In this document: positions 33,636 through 41,734 of the stretch, piece by piece
How positions within the stretch are numbered: position 1 is the first letter of the stretch
Layout: the number at the start of each line of letters is the position of its first letter
Origin: Leeuwenhoekiella polynyae
GTDB lineage: Bacteria; Bacteroidota; Bacteroidia; Flavobacteriales; Flavobacteriaceae
NCBI RefSeq assembly: GCF_042683665.1
Contig: NZ_JBHUOO010000020.1
Reading direction: 5' to 3' (one strand)
DNA length: 64,000 nucleotides
Translations under genes and position numbers: made by a program
Notes under the pieces: model-generated
Told to the model about the DNA's origin: nothing
What the model saw: only the letters and a program-made list of their open reading frames with translations
The model's database searches: none

Positions 33636-36395
33636 TTATTGGTTATTTGAATTTTTATCAAACACGTCATCAATTACGCGCTGATGTCTTCTCTTAAAAC
33701 GTACAGAACTACCCGCTGCTGGTGCACCATAAAACTTACGGCTGCAAATTCTGAATTTTTGCGCTTCAGGTAAATGCATCAATAAGTGACCATAAGCTCC
33801 CATATTACGTGGCTCTTCTTGAGCCCACACAACATCGTCTGCATTTTTATATTTTTCTATAGCCGCTCTAATTTCATTTTTAGGAAGTGGAAACAACTGT
33901 TCTACTCTAACTAAAGCAACATCATCACGCCCCAACTCTTCGCGTTGTGCCAGCAGATCATAATAGAATTTACCGGTTACAAATACGAGTGTTTTTACTT
34001 GATCTGCTTTTACTTCCGAATCATCTATAGTCATTTGAAAACTTCCGTTAGCCAACTCTTCTTTTGTAGAGATCACTTTAGGATGTCTCAACAAACTTTT
34101 TGGAGTAAAAACAATAAGCGGCTTTCTAAAGTTAGTCTTTAATTGACGACGTAGTAAGTGGTAGAAGTTTGCGGGTGTAGTACAATCTGCAACATACATA
34201 TTATCTACTGCACACAGCTGTAAGTAACGCTCCATACGTGCCGAAGAGTGTTCTGCCCCCTGACCTTCATAGCCATGCGGTAATAACATGACCAGACCGT
34301 TTTGAAGTTTCCATTTATCTTCTGCAGCAGAAATGTATTGATCTAACATAATCTGTGCTCCGTTGCTAAAATCACCAAACTGTGCTTCCCAGATAGGGAG
34401 TGTTTTTGGACTCGCCATGGCATACCCGTAATCAAAACCTACAACGCCATACTCAGAAAGTAGCGAGTTGAAAATATACATATGCCCTTGCTCTCCTTCA
34501 AGATTATTAAGCAATACAATTTCTTCTTCGCTATCTTCTACTTTAGTTACTGCGTGACGGTGTGAGAACGTACCACGCTCTACATCCTGCCCGGTCATCC
34601 GCACATCAAAACCCTCTTTGAGCAACACCCCATAAGCCAGCAATTCCGCAAGACCCCAATCTATTTTATTATCATCAAAGTACATCGCGCGACGCCCTTC
34701 AATAATCTTATTTATTTTACGTAAGAACTTTTTATCTTCTGGAAGCTTTGTGATTGACTTTGCAACTTCTGTAAGACCCTCAAGATCAAAAGTGGTATCT
34801 ACCGGCTTCATCATCTCATCTTCAGTAGCAGGCTCAAAACCTTCCCACTCATCCTGCATAATAGCCGTTATACGTGTAGTATCTTCCTCTCGAGATTTTT
34901 CTAACTTCTCTTCAAGCTTATCTTTATATTCTTCTTCTAACTGTTTAACATAACTTTCATCAATTACGCCTTCAGACTTTAAACGATCTGCATATATATC
35001 CCGAGCATTACCATGTTTAGCAATCGCTTTGTATAATTTAGGCTGTGTAAAACGCGGCTCATCACCTTCGTTATGTCCGTATTTACGATATCCCAAAAGA
35101 TCAATAAATACATCACGGCCAAATGTCATTCTAAAATCGAGCGCAAAAAGCGCTGCGTGCACTACCGCTTCTGCATCATCTGCATTCACATGAAGTACTG
35201 GTGACAAGGTCGTTTTAGCAACATCTGTACAATAGGTTGAAGAACGTGCATCCAGATAATTTGTGGTAAAACCTATCTGGTTATTGATCACAATATGAAT
35301 AGTACCTTTTGTAGTATACCCATCTAATTGTGCCATTTGTATTACTTCATAAACAATTCCCTGGCCTGCAATTGCAGCATCACCGTGCACAACAATAGGT
35401 AGAACCTCTTGCGGATTGTCAAAGTGATGACGGTCTTGCTTTGCCCTAGAAATACCCTCAACCACCGCACCCACGGTCTCTAAGTGAGACGGGTTTGGCG
35501 CAATATTGATGTTGATTTCTTTTCCACTATCAGTAAGGCGACTTGAAGTCCAACCTAAGTGATATTTCACATCTCCGTCAAAAACTTCCTGATCGTAATC
35601 TTTACCATCAAACTCACTAAAGATGTCTTTAGCATTTTTACCGAAGATATTTGTTAAGGTATTTAAACGCCCCCGGTGAGCCATACCCATCACAAACTCT
35701 TTTACACCAAGATCTGCAGCAGCTTCAATAATCGCATCTACAGCCGGAATAAAACTTTCCCCTCCTTCTAAAGAGAAACGCTTTTGACCTACATATTTCG
35801 TATGCAAAAAGGTTTCAAAAGAAACAGCTTCATTTAATTTTTTTAGAATCTTCTTCTTAGTCTCAGCAGAAAAATCAGGATGATTATCATTGATATTGAG
35901 TTTATCCTGAATCCACTGAATCTCTTCAGGTTTTCTGATAAACATATATTCTACACCAATAGATTCACAATAAATCTTCTCAAGATGTATAATAATTTCC
36001 CGAAGCGTAGTAGTCCCAATACCCAGAATTTCACCAGCCGTAAAAGTGGTATCTAAGTCATTCTGACTCAATCCAAAATTCCCCAACTCTAATGAAGGAG
36101 TATATTGTCTACGATCACGCACGGGATTTGTTTTAGTAAACAAATGCCCACGAGTTCGATAACCATCAATTAGTTTTACAACCTGAAATTCTTTCTGAAG
36201 GTTTTCAGGAACACCCGAACTGGTAGGTTGAGGAGCAACATCTGGCGCTAAACCACGCTCTTCCATTCCGAAGTCAAATCCTTGAAAAAAAGCTCTCCAA
36301 CTGGGTTCTACACTATCAGGATGCTGTAAATATTTATCGTATAATTCTGCGAAGTATGCAGTATTTGCTGCATTTAGAAATGAAAATCTATCCAT
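33636..36395 (-). CDS. odhA: 2-oxoglutarate dehydrogenase E1 component
   Basis: 919 aa from the ATG at 36393-36395 (MDRFSFLNAANTAYFAELYD). The longer frame to 36461 runs through the promoter. It is the thiamine-diphosphate enzyme that decarboxylates 2-oxoglutarate and succinylates the E2 lipoyl group. Signatures are the N-terminal E2-binding helix (DKYLQHPDSVEPSWRAFF), GMAHRGRLNTL, GDAAIAGQGIVYE, GYRKYGHNEGDEPRFTQP and MLLPHGYEGQGAEHSSARMER. It forms an operon with odhB downstream and has a fair promoter at 36437-36463. Confidence 0.95.
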   Translation of the reverse strand: MDRFSFLNAANTAYFAELYDKYLQHPDSVEPSWRAFFQGFDFGMEERGLAPDVAPQPTSSGVPENLQKEFQVVKLIDGYRTRGHLFTKTNPVRDRRQYTPSLELGNFGLSQNDLDTTFTAGEILGIGTTTLREIIIHLEKIYCESIGVEYMFIRKPEEIQWIQDKLNINDNHPDFSAETKKKILKKLNEAVSFETFLHTKYVGQKRFSLEGGESFIPAVDAIIEAAADLGVKEFVMGMAHRGRLNTLTNIFGKNAKDIFSEFDGKDYDQEVFDGDVKYHLGWTSSRLTDSGKEININIAPNPSHLETVGAVVEGISRAKQDRHHFDNPQEVLPIVVHGDAAIAGQGIVYEVIQMAQLDGYTTKGTIHIVINNQIGFTTNYLDARSSTYCTDVAKTTLSPVLHVNADDAEAVVHAALFALDFRMTFGRDVFIDLLGYRKYGHNEGDEPRFTQPKLYKAIAKHGNARDIYADRLKSEGVIDESYVKQLEEEYKDKLEEKLEKSREEDTTRITAIMQDEWEGFEPATEDEMMKPVDTTFDLEGLTEVAKSITKLPEDKKFLRKINKIIEGRRAMYFDDNKIDWGLAELLAYGVLLKEGFDVRMTGQDVERGTFSHRHAVTKVEDSEEEIVLLNNLEGEQGHMYIFNSLLSEYGVVGFDYGYAMASPKTLPIWEAQFGDFSNGAQIMLDQYISAAEDKWKLQNGLVMLLPHGYEGQGAEHSSARMERYLQLCAVDNMYVADCTTPANFYHLLRRQLKTNFRKPLIVFTPKSLLRHPKVISTKEELANGSFQMTIDDSEVKADQVKTLVFVTGKFYYDLLAQREELGRDDVALVRVEQLFPLPKNEIRAAIEKYKNADDVVWAQEEPRNMGAYGHLLMHLPEAQKFRICSRKFYGAPAAGSSVRFKRRHQRVIDDVFDKNSNNQ

Positions 36396-36436
36396 TTTAT
36401 AAGTTAAATCTGTCGATTTTTTAAGCAATAATTTGT

Positions 36437-36463
36437 CAAAAATACAATATTTACGCTCCACAA
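36437..36463 (-). promoter_or_regulatory. Promoter of odhA-odhB
   Basis: Minus-strand TTG (36461-36463), 16-nt spacer, TATTTTTG (36437-36444). The -7 box is exact and the spacer is one nt shorter than the usual range. It lies about 42 nt upstream of the odhA ATG. Confidence 0.5.
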
Positions 36464-36560
36464 GACGTGTCCTTATCTATTTTTATGCCTATCATTAACA
36501 TTTTAAAATCAGGATTTAACATCTATATAACAGATCTGCAAATTCTATAAAGACTACTTT

Positions 36561-37076
36561 ATGAAATCGATTGCTACGTTAATAATTACGATACTTTTTG
36601 TAACGCTATTTTCAATTGAATCAACAGCTCAGTTTGCGCGATCTGATTTTTGGGATCGGGTAGCTATTGGAGGGGGTCTTGGTTTAAATTTTGGTCAGGA
36701 TTATTTTGCTGCAAATATTTCGCCAAGCGCCGTTTATAATTTCAATCCGTATTTTGCTGCAGGGCCAGGCTTGAGCTATTCGTATATAAAAAATGGCAGG
36801 TACAAATCGTCAATTGTGGGAGGTAGCATTATCGCATTAGCAAACCCGCTGCCTATAATTCAGCTTTCTGCAGAGTTTGAAGAGCTTTATGTTACACAAA
36901 TACAAGAATTGGATGGAGGAAACCGAAACAGAGATTTTTGGAATTCCGCTCTTTTCCTGGGGGCTGGTTATCGTTCTGGACCTGTTACAATAGGCGCTCG
37001 TTACAATGTTTTATTTAAAGATGATAACCTCATCTACACCAGCGCCATACAACCGTTTATTCGTTTCTATTTTTAA
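36561..37076 (+). CDS. Small outer-membrane beta-barrel protein
   Basis: 171 aa. The signal peptide ends near IESTAQF. The mature part has repeated short strands with alternating residues and aromatic girdles (AIGGGLGLNFGQDYFAANIS, NPYFAAGPGLSYSYI, FIRFYF at the C-terminus), giving about eight strands in the OmpA/OmpW-like size range. Close relatives are, as I recall, sometimes named alpha-ketoglutarate decarboxylase, but nothing here supports enzyme activity. Divergent from odhA; its 3' end overlaps the next minus-strand gene by 20 nt. Confidence 0.72.
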   Translation: MKSIATLIITILFVTLFSIESTAQFARSDFWDRVAIGGGLGLNFGQDYFAANISPSAVYNFNPYFAAGPGLSYSYIKNGRYKSSIVGGSIIALANPLPIIQLSAEFEELYVTQIQELDGGNRNRDFWNSALFLGAGYRSGPVTIGARYNVLFKDDNLIYTSAIQPFIRFYF

Positions 37077-37407
37077 AAGAAACCTTCACAAACTCTCGTT
37101 CTAAGATCAATGCTGAAACAGCAAGGGCAAATTCGTGAACTTCTTGCTGCGGTAACTTTTTAATTTTTGATTCTGAAACATCAATGACGTAAAGCAAATT
37201 GAGATAAGCCTCAAAATCTGAAACGATAGTAGTGTACAAAGTTGCCGTTAAGTTACGCACCAAAGCTTCAGGGGTCAATTTTTCACCAAACTGGTCAGCT
37301 ATTCCGGCACGCAAAAAGTCTTTATTAAGCTGAATGATCAGATCTTTATACAATTTAGCAGCTTCTGCTTTCTGTAAAATCTGAATTCCTGCTTCCATCT
37401 TTTGCAA
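37057..37407 (-). CDS. Conserved hypothetical helical protein
   Basis: 116 aa (113 if the start is the ATG at 37396-37398). All-alpha composition with no signal peptide and no membrane helix; recognisable only as a hypothetical protein. It begins 4 nt after the stop of the prenyl synthase gene, so both are probably co-transcribed and translationally linked. Its 3' end overlaps convergently with the beta-barrel gene by 20 nt. Confidence 0.7.
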   Translation of the reverse strand: MQKMEAGIQILQKAEAAKLYKDLIIQLNKDFLRAGIADQFGEKLTPEALVRNLTATLYTTIVSDFEAYLNLLYVIDVSESKIKKLPQQEVHEFALAVSALILEREFVKVSFKNRNE

Positions 37408-37411
37408 ATTG

Positions 37412-38392
37412 TTAAACCGATCTATACATCAAAGCTTGTGCAAACTCGCGTAAGTTCTCTTTATTTTCTTCTTTCACGTCTAACTCATCAAGTACTTTAA
37501 GCGCCTGATGGGTATAACTTTCTATCTCTTTCTGTATTGCTTCAGAAGCTCCCGATTCAACAAAAAGCTGTTTTACTGTTTCAACCTTTTCTGATGGATC
37601 TTGTGGGTTTATTGTAAATAAATGTTGCAGTTGAATGCTTTGCGCAGGATCTAGTTTTTCTAATGCAGTAAGATACAGAAAGGTCTTTTTATTTTCGATT
37701 ATATCTCCACCTACCTGCTTACCAAAGGTTTTAGGATCACCAAAAGCGTCTAAATAATCATCCTGTAATTGAAATGCAATCCCTAAATCACGCCCAAACT
37801 CATAAATACGGTCACAGTTGATCTTTGTGGTTTCTGCAACAATTGCTCCCATTTTTAAAGCAGCCCCTACTAACACAGCGGTCTTATATTCAATCATTTT
37901 TAAATATTCAGGAAGCGTAACATCATCGCGCGTTTCAAAATCTACATCATACTGCTGTCCCTCACAAACCTCTATCGCTGTTTTACTAAAAAGCTTTGCC
38001 AACTCTCTGAAAATTTCCCCTTCATAATTTTCAAATAATTGGTACGCATTAATAAGCATAGCATCTCCAGAAAGAATACCGGTATTTACATCCCATTTTT
38101 CATGTACAGTATCCTGACCACGACGCAAGGGAGCATCATCCATAATATCATCATGAACCAGCGAAAAATTGTGAAAAACCTCTACTGCTAGTGCAGCATC
38201 TAACGCTTTTTTATGATCAGATTCAAAAATATCAGTTGCCATTAAGATCAAAACCGGTCGCAAGCGCTTCCCTCCTAACTGTAGAATATAATTGATGGGG
38301 TCGTACAAATTCTTAGGCTCTCGCTCTGTAATTTTACTATTTAAGTACTCAACAAACACTTCTGTGTATTGATCAATGCGCAGCATACTCAT
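37412..38392 (-). CDS. Trans-isoprenyl diphosphate synthase (FPP/GGPP synthase type)
   Basis: 326 aa. Condenses isopentenyl diphosphate units for quinone, carotenoid or cell-wall lipid precursors. First aspartate-rich motif: HDDIMDDAPLRRG, without the two-residue insert of typical bacterial FPP synthases. Second motif: LQDDYLDAFGD. GGKRLRPVL is the pyrophosphate-binding segment. A Phe lies five residues before the first motif, which usually limits chain length to a short or medium product (C15-C20). Product length is inference. Divergent from the tetR efflux operon. Confidence 0.9.
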   Translation of the reverse strand: MSMLRIDQYTEVFVEYLNSKITEREPKNLYDPINYILQLGGKRLRPVLILMATDIFESDHKKALDAALAVEVFHNFSLVHDDIMDDAPLRRGQDTVHEKWDVNTGILSGDAMLINAYQLFENYEGEIFRELAKLFSKTAIEVCEGQQYDVDFETRDDVTLPEYLKMIEYKTAVLVGAALKMGAIVAETTKINCDRIYEFGRDLGIAFQLQDDYLDAFGDPKTFGKQVGGDIIENKKTFLYLTALEKLDPAQSIQLQHLFTINPQDPSEKVETVKQLFVESGASEAIQKEIESYTHQALKVLDELDVKEENKENLREFAQALMYRSV

Positions 38393-38499
38393 TAAATTTT
38401 CAGCTAAAATAAGACACTAAATCTGAACTCAACTCTCAAAGTCTTATGAAGCTGCACGAATACCATATTGTTACCTCATCATTAAATAAATAAAAAACT

Positions 38500-38541
38500 T
38501 TGGAAACTTATTAAGTTTTTAAAGTTTCCGTTATATATTTG
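38500..38541 (+). promoter_or_regulatory. tetR operator candidate and -7 box
   Basis: Inverted repeat GGAAACTT (38502-38509) and AAGTTTCC (38522-38529) with a 12-nt AT spacer, followed 4 nt later by TATATTTG (38534-38541), an exact TANNTTTG -7 box. The repeat fills the space between -33 and -7, as a TetR operator would. The ATG at 38551 is only 9 nt past the -7 box, so the leader is very short. Confidence 0.6.
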
Positions 38542-38550
38542 CGCTCGATT

Positions 38551-39156
38551 ATGAAGACTGAAATTTTAAAAAATGCATCGCAATTATTTTTAAATCAAGG
38601 ATTTAAAAGCGTTACTATGGATGATATCGCCACACATATGGGGATATCTAAAAAGACGATTTATGCAAATTATGCTCATAAAATAGAGTTAGTACATGCC
38701 GTAGGTTATGAATTACTAAACAATGTTCAATGTGGCGTACAAAATTTATTAACAGAACATATGAATCCTATTGAGGAGCTCTATGAGATTAAAAAATACG
38801 TCATACAGCACCTTCAGGGAGAAAAAACCTCTTCTATACAGCAGCTCATCAAATATTACCCTAAAATTTTTGAAGAATTACGCAGCAAACAATATGAATT
38901 TATGCGTGGGTGTATGGAACGTAATATCACGCGTGGAATTGAACAGGGTCTATTTAGAGAAAATCTGGATGTAGAATTTATTTCCCGCATGTATCAAATA
39001 GGAATTACCAATATTAAAGACCAAACAATTTTTCCAACTGAAAAATTTCCTCATGCGGGTTTATATGAAATGTATCTGGAATATCATTTACGTGGAATTG
39101 TAACCCCGGAAGGACGAAAAATTCTCAATCATTTAATTCATTCAAATCAAGACTAA
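38551..39156 (+). CDS. TetR-family transcriptional regulator
   Basis: 201 aa from the ATG at 38551 (MKTEILKNASQLFLNQGFKS); a longer frame uses an unlikely TTG inside the promoter. The N-terminal HTH (about 1-47) contains VTMDDIATHMGISKKTIYANY, and the C-terminal half is the helical ligand and dimer domain. It is the first gene of an efflux operon: its TAA overlaps the next ATG by one base. A 28-bp inverted repeat overlaps its promoter, so it probably represses itself and the pump until an inducer binds. Confidence 0.9.
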   Translation: MKTEILKNASQLFLNQGFKSVTMDDIATHMGISKKTIYANYAHKIELVHAVGYELLNNVQCGVQNLLTEHMNPIEELYEIKKYVIQHLQGEKTSSIQQLIKYYPKIFEELRSKQYEFMRGCMERNITRGIEQGLFRENLDVEFISRMYQIGITNIKDQTIFPTEKFPHAGLYEMYLEYHLRGIVTPEGRKILNHLIHSNQD

Positions 39157-40535
39157 TGCGAAAATCACTCCTCCTTTTTACTTGTGCTCTGGGTCTATAT
39201 TTCCCAGCAAAAGCTCAGGATTCAACAGAGGTACAATCTTATGCACTCAGTTTACAAGAAGCTATTACTTATGGCCTTGAAAACAGTTATACTGCAAAAA
39301 ATGCTCAAACAGACGTGGAGATTGCTTTAAAACAGAAATGGGAAATCATCGCTCAGGGATTGCCTCAAATCTCTGGTGAAATCACCTATCAAAATCAGTT
39401 GATACAGCCAACCTCTTTTATACCTGCTCAATTTTTTGATCCAGACGCTCAACCCGGCACTTTTACTCCGGTGCAGTTTAGCCCTAAACAAAGTGCCTCT
39501 GCAACAGCTACCTGGAACCAATTGATATTTGACGGCTCCTATATCGTAGGCGTTCAGTCTGCAAAAACACTTTTACAGATTTCTGAAAATGCTAAAGTAA
39601 AAACAGATCTCGAGGTTAAACAAAGTGTAATTGAAGCTTATGGTAATGTTCTACTTGCTCAAGAAAGCATTTCAATTTTTCAGAAGAACTTAAAAACCAT
39701 AAATAAAAATCTAAACGATACCCGTAAGATTTTTGAAAATGGTCTTGGTGAAGAAGAAGATGTAGAGCAATTACAAATCACAGCCTTAGGCCTAGAGACT
39801 CAGCTTAATAATACAGTACGTCAACTGGCAATCGCATACGATATGCTCAAACTTACTTTAGGAATACCTATAGACAGTAAACTTGAAGTTACTGATAATT
39901 TAGAAGATGTAACGATGCAGTATTATGACCTTAACCTACTTACGCAAGACATACAAGCTGAAAAAAATATTGATTTTCGTATTGCTCAGGATCAAACCAA
40001 TTTGGCAGAGACCGAAGTTAAGCTTGAGAAAAGTAAAGCGCTTCCCCGCTTGAGTGCTTATGTAAATTATGGAGCTTCAGGAGCGAGTAATGAGTTTACG
40101 TTTCTAAGTGAGGAACAACGTTATTTTGAGCAATCTGTTCTAGGCGTATCACTTAGCGTACCCATTTTTAGCAGCGGGATGCGTGCAGCTAAAACCGCTC
40201 AAAAAGAATTGGCTTACAAGCAAAGTCTCGAAGATCTGGAACAAACCCGCAATCAAGTCAAACTTCAGATTGCAACAGCTCGTAATGACTACCAATTTGC
40301 ATTGGATAATTATGCTACCCAAGAAAAAAATCTTGCACTTGCAGAACGTATAGAAAACAAAAACTCTATTAAATTTTTTGAAGGCATTGCCAGTAGCTTT
40401 GAACTAAGCGAAGCACAATCTCAACTCTATCAGGCACAGCAAGATTATTTACAAGCTATGTACGATGTTATTGCCAATAAAGCAGCATTAGAAAAAGTTT
40501 TAGACACTACTATTTACGAACCAAAAGAAGACTAA
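39156..40535 (+). CDS. TolC-family outer membrane efflux protein
   Basis: 459 aa. Signal peptide (MRKSLLLFTCALGLYFPAKAQ), then the duplicated TolC fold: paired coiled-coil helices and barrel strands, with two repeats at about 30-235 and 245-455. Helix-rich segments such as AKVKTDLEVKQSVIEAYGNVLLAQESI and SLEDLEQTRNQVKLQIATARNDY are typical. It forms the outer-membrane channel of the tripartite pump encoded with the next two genes. Overlaps the tetR stop by one base (TAATG), so it is translationally coupled. Confidence 0.92.
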   Translation: MRKSLLLFTCALGLYFPAKAQDSTEVQSYALSLQEAITYGLENSYTAKNAQTDVEIALKQKWEIIAQGLPQISGEITYQNQLIQPTSFIPAQFFDPDAQPGTFTPVQFSPKQSASATATWNQLIFDGSYIVGVQSAKTLLQISENAKVKTDLEVKQSVIEAYGNVLLAQESISIFQKNLKTINKNLNDTRKIFENGLGEEEDVEQLQITALGLETQLNNTVRQLAIAYDMLKLTLGIPIDSKLEVTDNLEDVTMQYYDLNLLTQDIQAEKNIDFRIAQDQTNLAETEVKLEKSKALPRLSAYVNYGASGASNEFTFLSEEQRYFEQSVLGVSLSVPIFSSGMRAAKTAQKELAYKQSLEDLEQTRNQVKLQIATARNDYQFALDNYATQEKNLALAERIENKNSIKFFEGIASSFELSEAQSQLYQAQQDYLQAMYDVIANKAALEKVLDTTIYEPKED

Positions 40536-40554
40536 CCTCAGACACCTTATATCT

Positions 40555-41733
40555 ATGAAAAATATATTCACCCTAGCATTTTTAACACTGTTACTTGTTT
40601 CCTGTGGAGGCAAAGAAGAATCTGTTGATGCAATTATTGAAAAAGGAGATTTGAGTGCGATGCGCGCAAAAAAGACCGAATTACTTGCTCAACAAAATGA
40701 GTTGAAAGCTAATATTGACTCGCTTAATACAGCTATTGAGAAACAAGACGTTAAAAAGAAAGCTGCGCTGGTTACAACCACAACGCTTAAAGACACATTG
40801 TTCAAACATTATTTTGAAGTTCAGGGTAATGTGAATACAGACCAAAACATCATTTTATACGCTGAATATACCGGTGTACTCACACAAGTGTATGTAAAAG
40901 AAGGACAACGCGTTTCTAAAGGACAACGTTTAGCACGTATAGACGATGGTGGCTTGAGTAGTGAATTGGCACGCCAAGAGGCACAAGCTTCTTTAGCAAA
41001 AACGACCTACGAACGTCAAAAAAGACTTTGGGATCAACAAATAGGTTCAGAAATCAGCTATTTAGAAGCAAAATCTAATTATGATGCTATGCAAGCCGCA
41101 ACAGATCAATTGCGCTCTAGAGTTTCTAAAACAGTAATTACTGCTCCGTTTGCTGGAGTTGTTGACAACACCTTAGCAGATCAGGGACAGGTTGTAAATG
41201 CGGGGCAGACCGGTGTTTTACGTCTGGTAAATCTTAGCGATATGTATGTGGAAGCTTCAATTCCGGAATCTTTTTTAGGTAAAGTTGAAGAAGGTACCGA
41301 AGTAAAAATCAGACTGGCTTCAATAGGCAAAACCTACGACGGAAAGATCAGACAGGTAGGAAACTTTGTGAGCCCAGATAACCGAACATTTGATGTGAAA
41401 ATTTCAATACCAAATCCTGATAATGCGGTAAAGCCCAACCTGATTGCGACGGTTATGGTTAATGACTATTCTGTAGAAAGTGCCATAGTCATCCCAGAAA
41501 ATGTAATTCAGCAAAATGCAATGGGTAACAGCATCACTTATGTATTTGATGAGCAGGCAGATGGTACTGCTGTTGCTAAACAGGTTCAGATAGAAGAAGG
41601 CTACAGTGATGATCAATATGTAGAAATCACATCTGGTCTTGAGCCCGGTGACCAACTTATAATAGAGGGTGTACGCTCGTTGAGAGATGGCCAGCATGTA
41701 GAACTAAAAGACAAATCTTCAAACAACCAGTAA
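40555..41733 (+). CDS. RND efflux periplasmic adaptor (membrane fusion) lipoprotein
   Basis: 392 aa. Lipoprotein signal with Cys17 (LLLVSCGGKEE). An N-terminal extra coiled coil (about 30-65; AKKTELLAQQNELKANIDSL) precedes the barrel-sandwich/lipoyl domain split around an alpha-hairpin (about 85-200; YVKEGQRVSKGQRLARIDDG and TAPFAGVVDNTLADQGQVV). Beta-barrel and membrane-proximal domains follow (VYIPE-type EASIPESFLG, LEPGDQLIIEGVRSL). It bridges the RND pump and TolC. 19 nt after tolC and 1 nt before the pump gene. Confidence 0.92.
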   Translation: MKNIFTLAFLTLLLVSCGGKEESVDAIIEKGDLSAMRAKKTELLAQQNELKANIDSLNTAIEKQDVKKKAALVTTTTLKDTLFKHYFEVQGNVNTDQNIILYAEYTGVLTQVYVKEGQRVSKGQRLARIDDGGLSSELARQEAQASLAKTTYERQKRLWDQQIGSEISYLEAKSNYDAMQAATDQLRSRVSKTVITAPFAGVVDNTLADQGQVVNAGQTGVLRLVNLSDMYVEASIPESFLGKVEEGTEVKIRLASIGKTYDGKIRQVGNFVSPDNRTFDVKISIPNPDNAVKPNLIATVMVNDYSVESAIVIPENVIQQNAMGNSITYVFDEQADGTAVAKQVQIEEGYSDDQYVEITSGLEPGDQLIIEGVRSLRDGQHVELKDKSSNNQ

Positions 41734-41734
41734 G

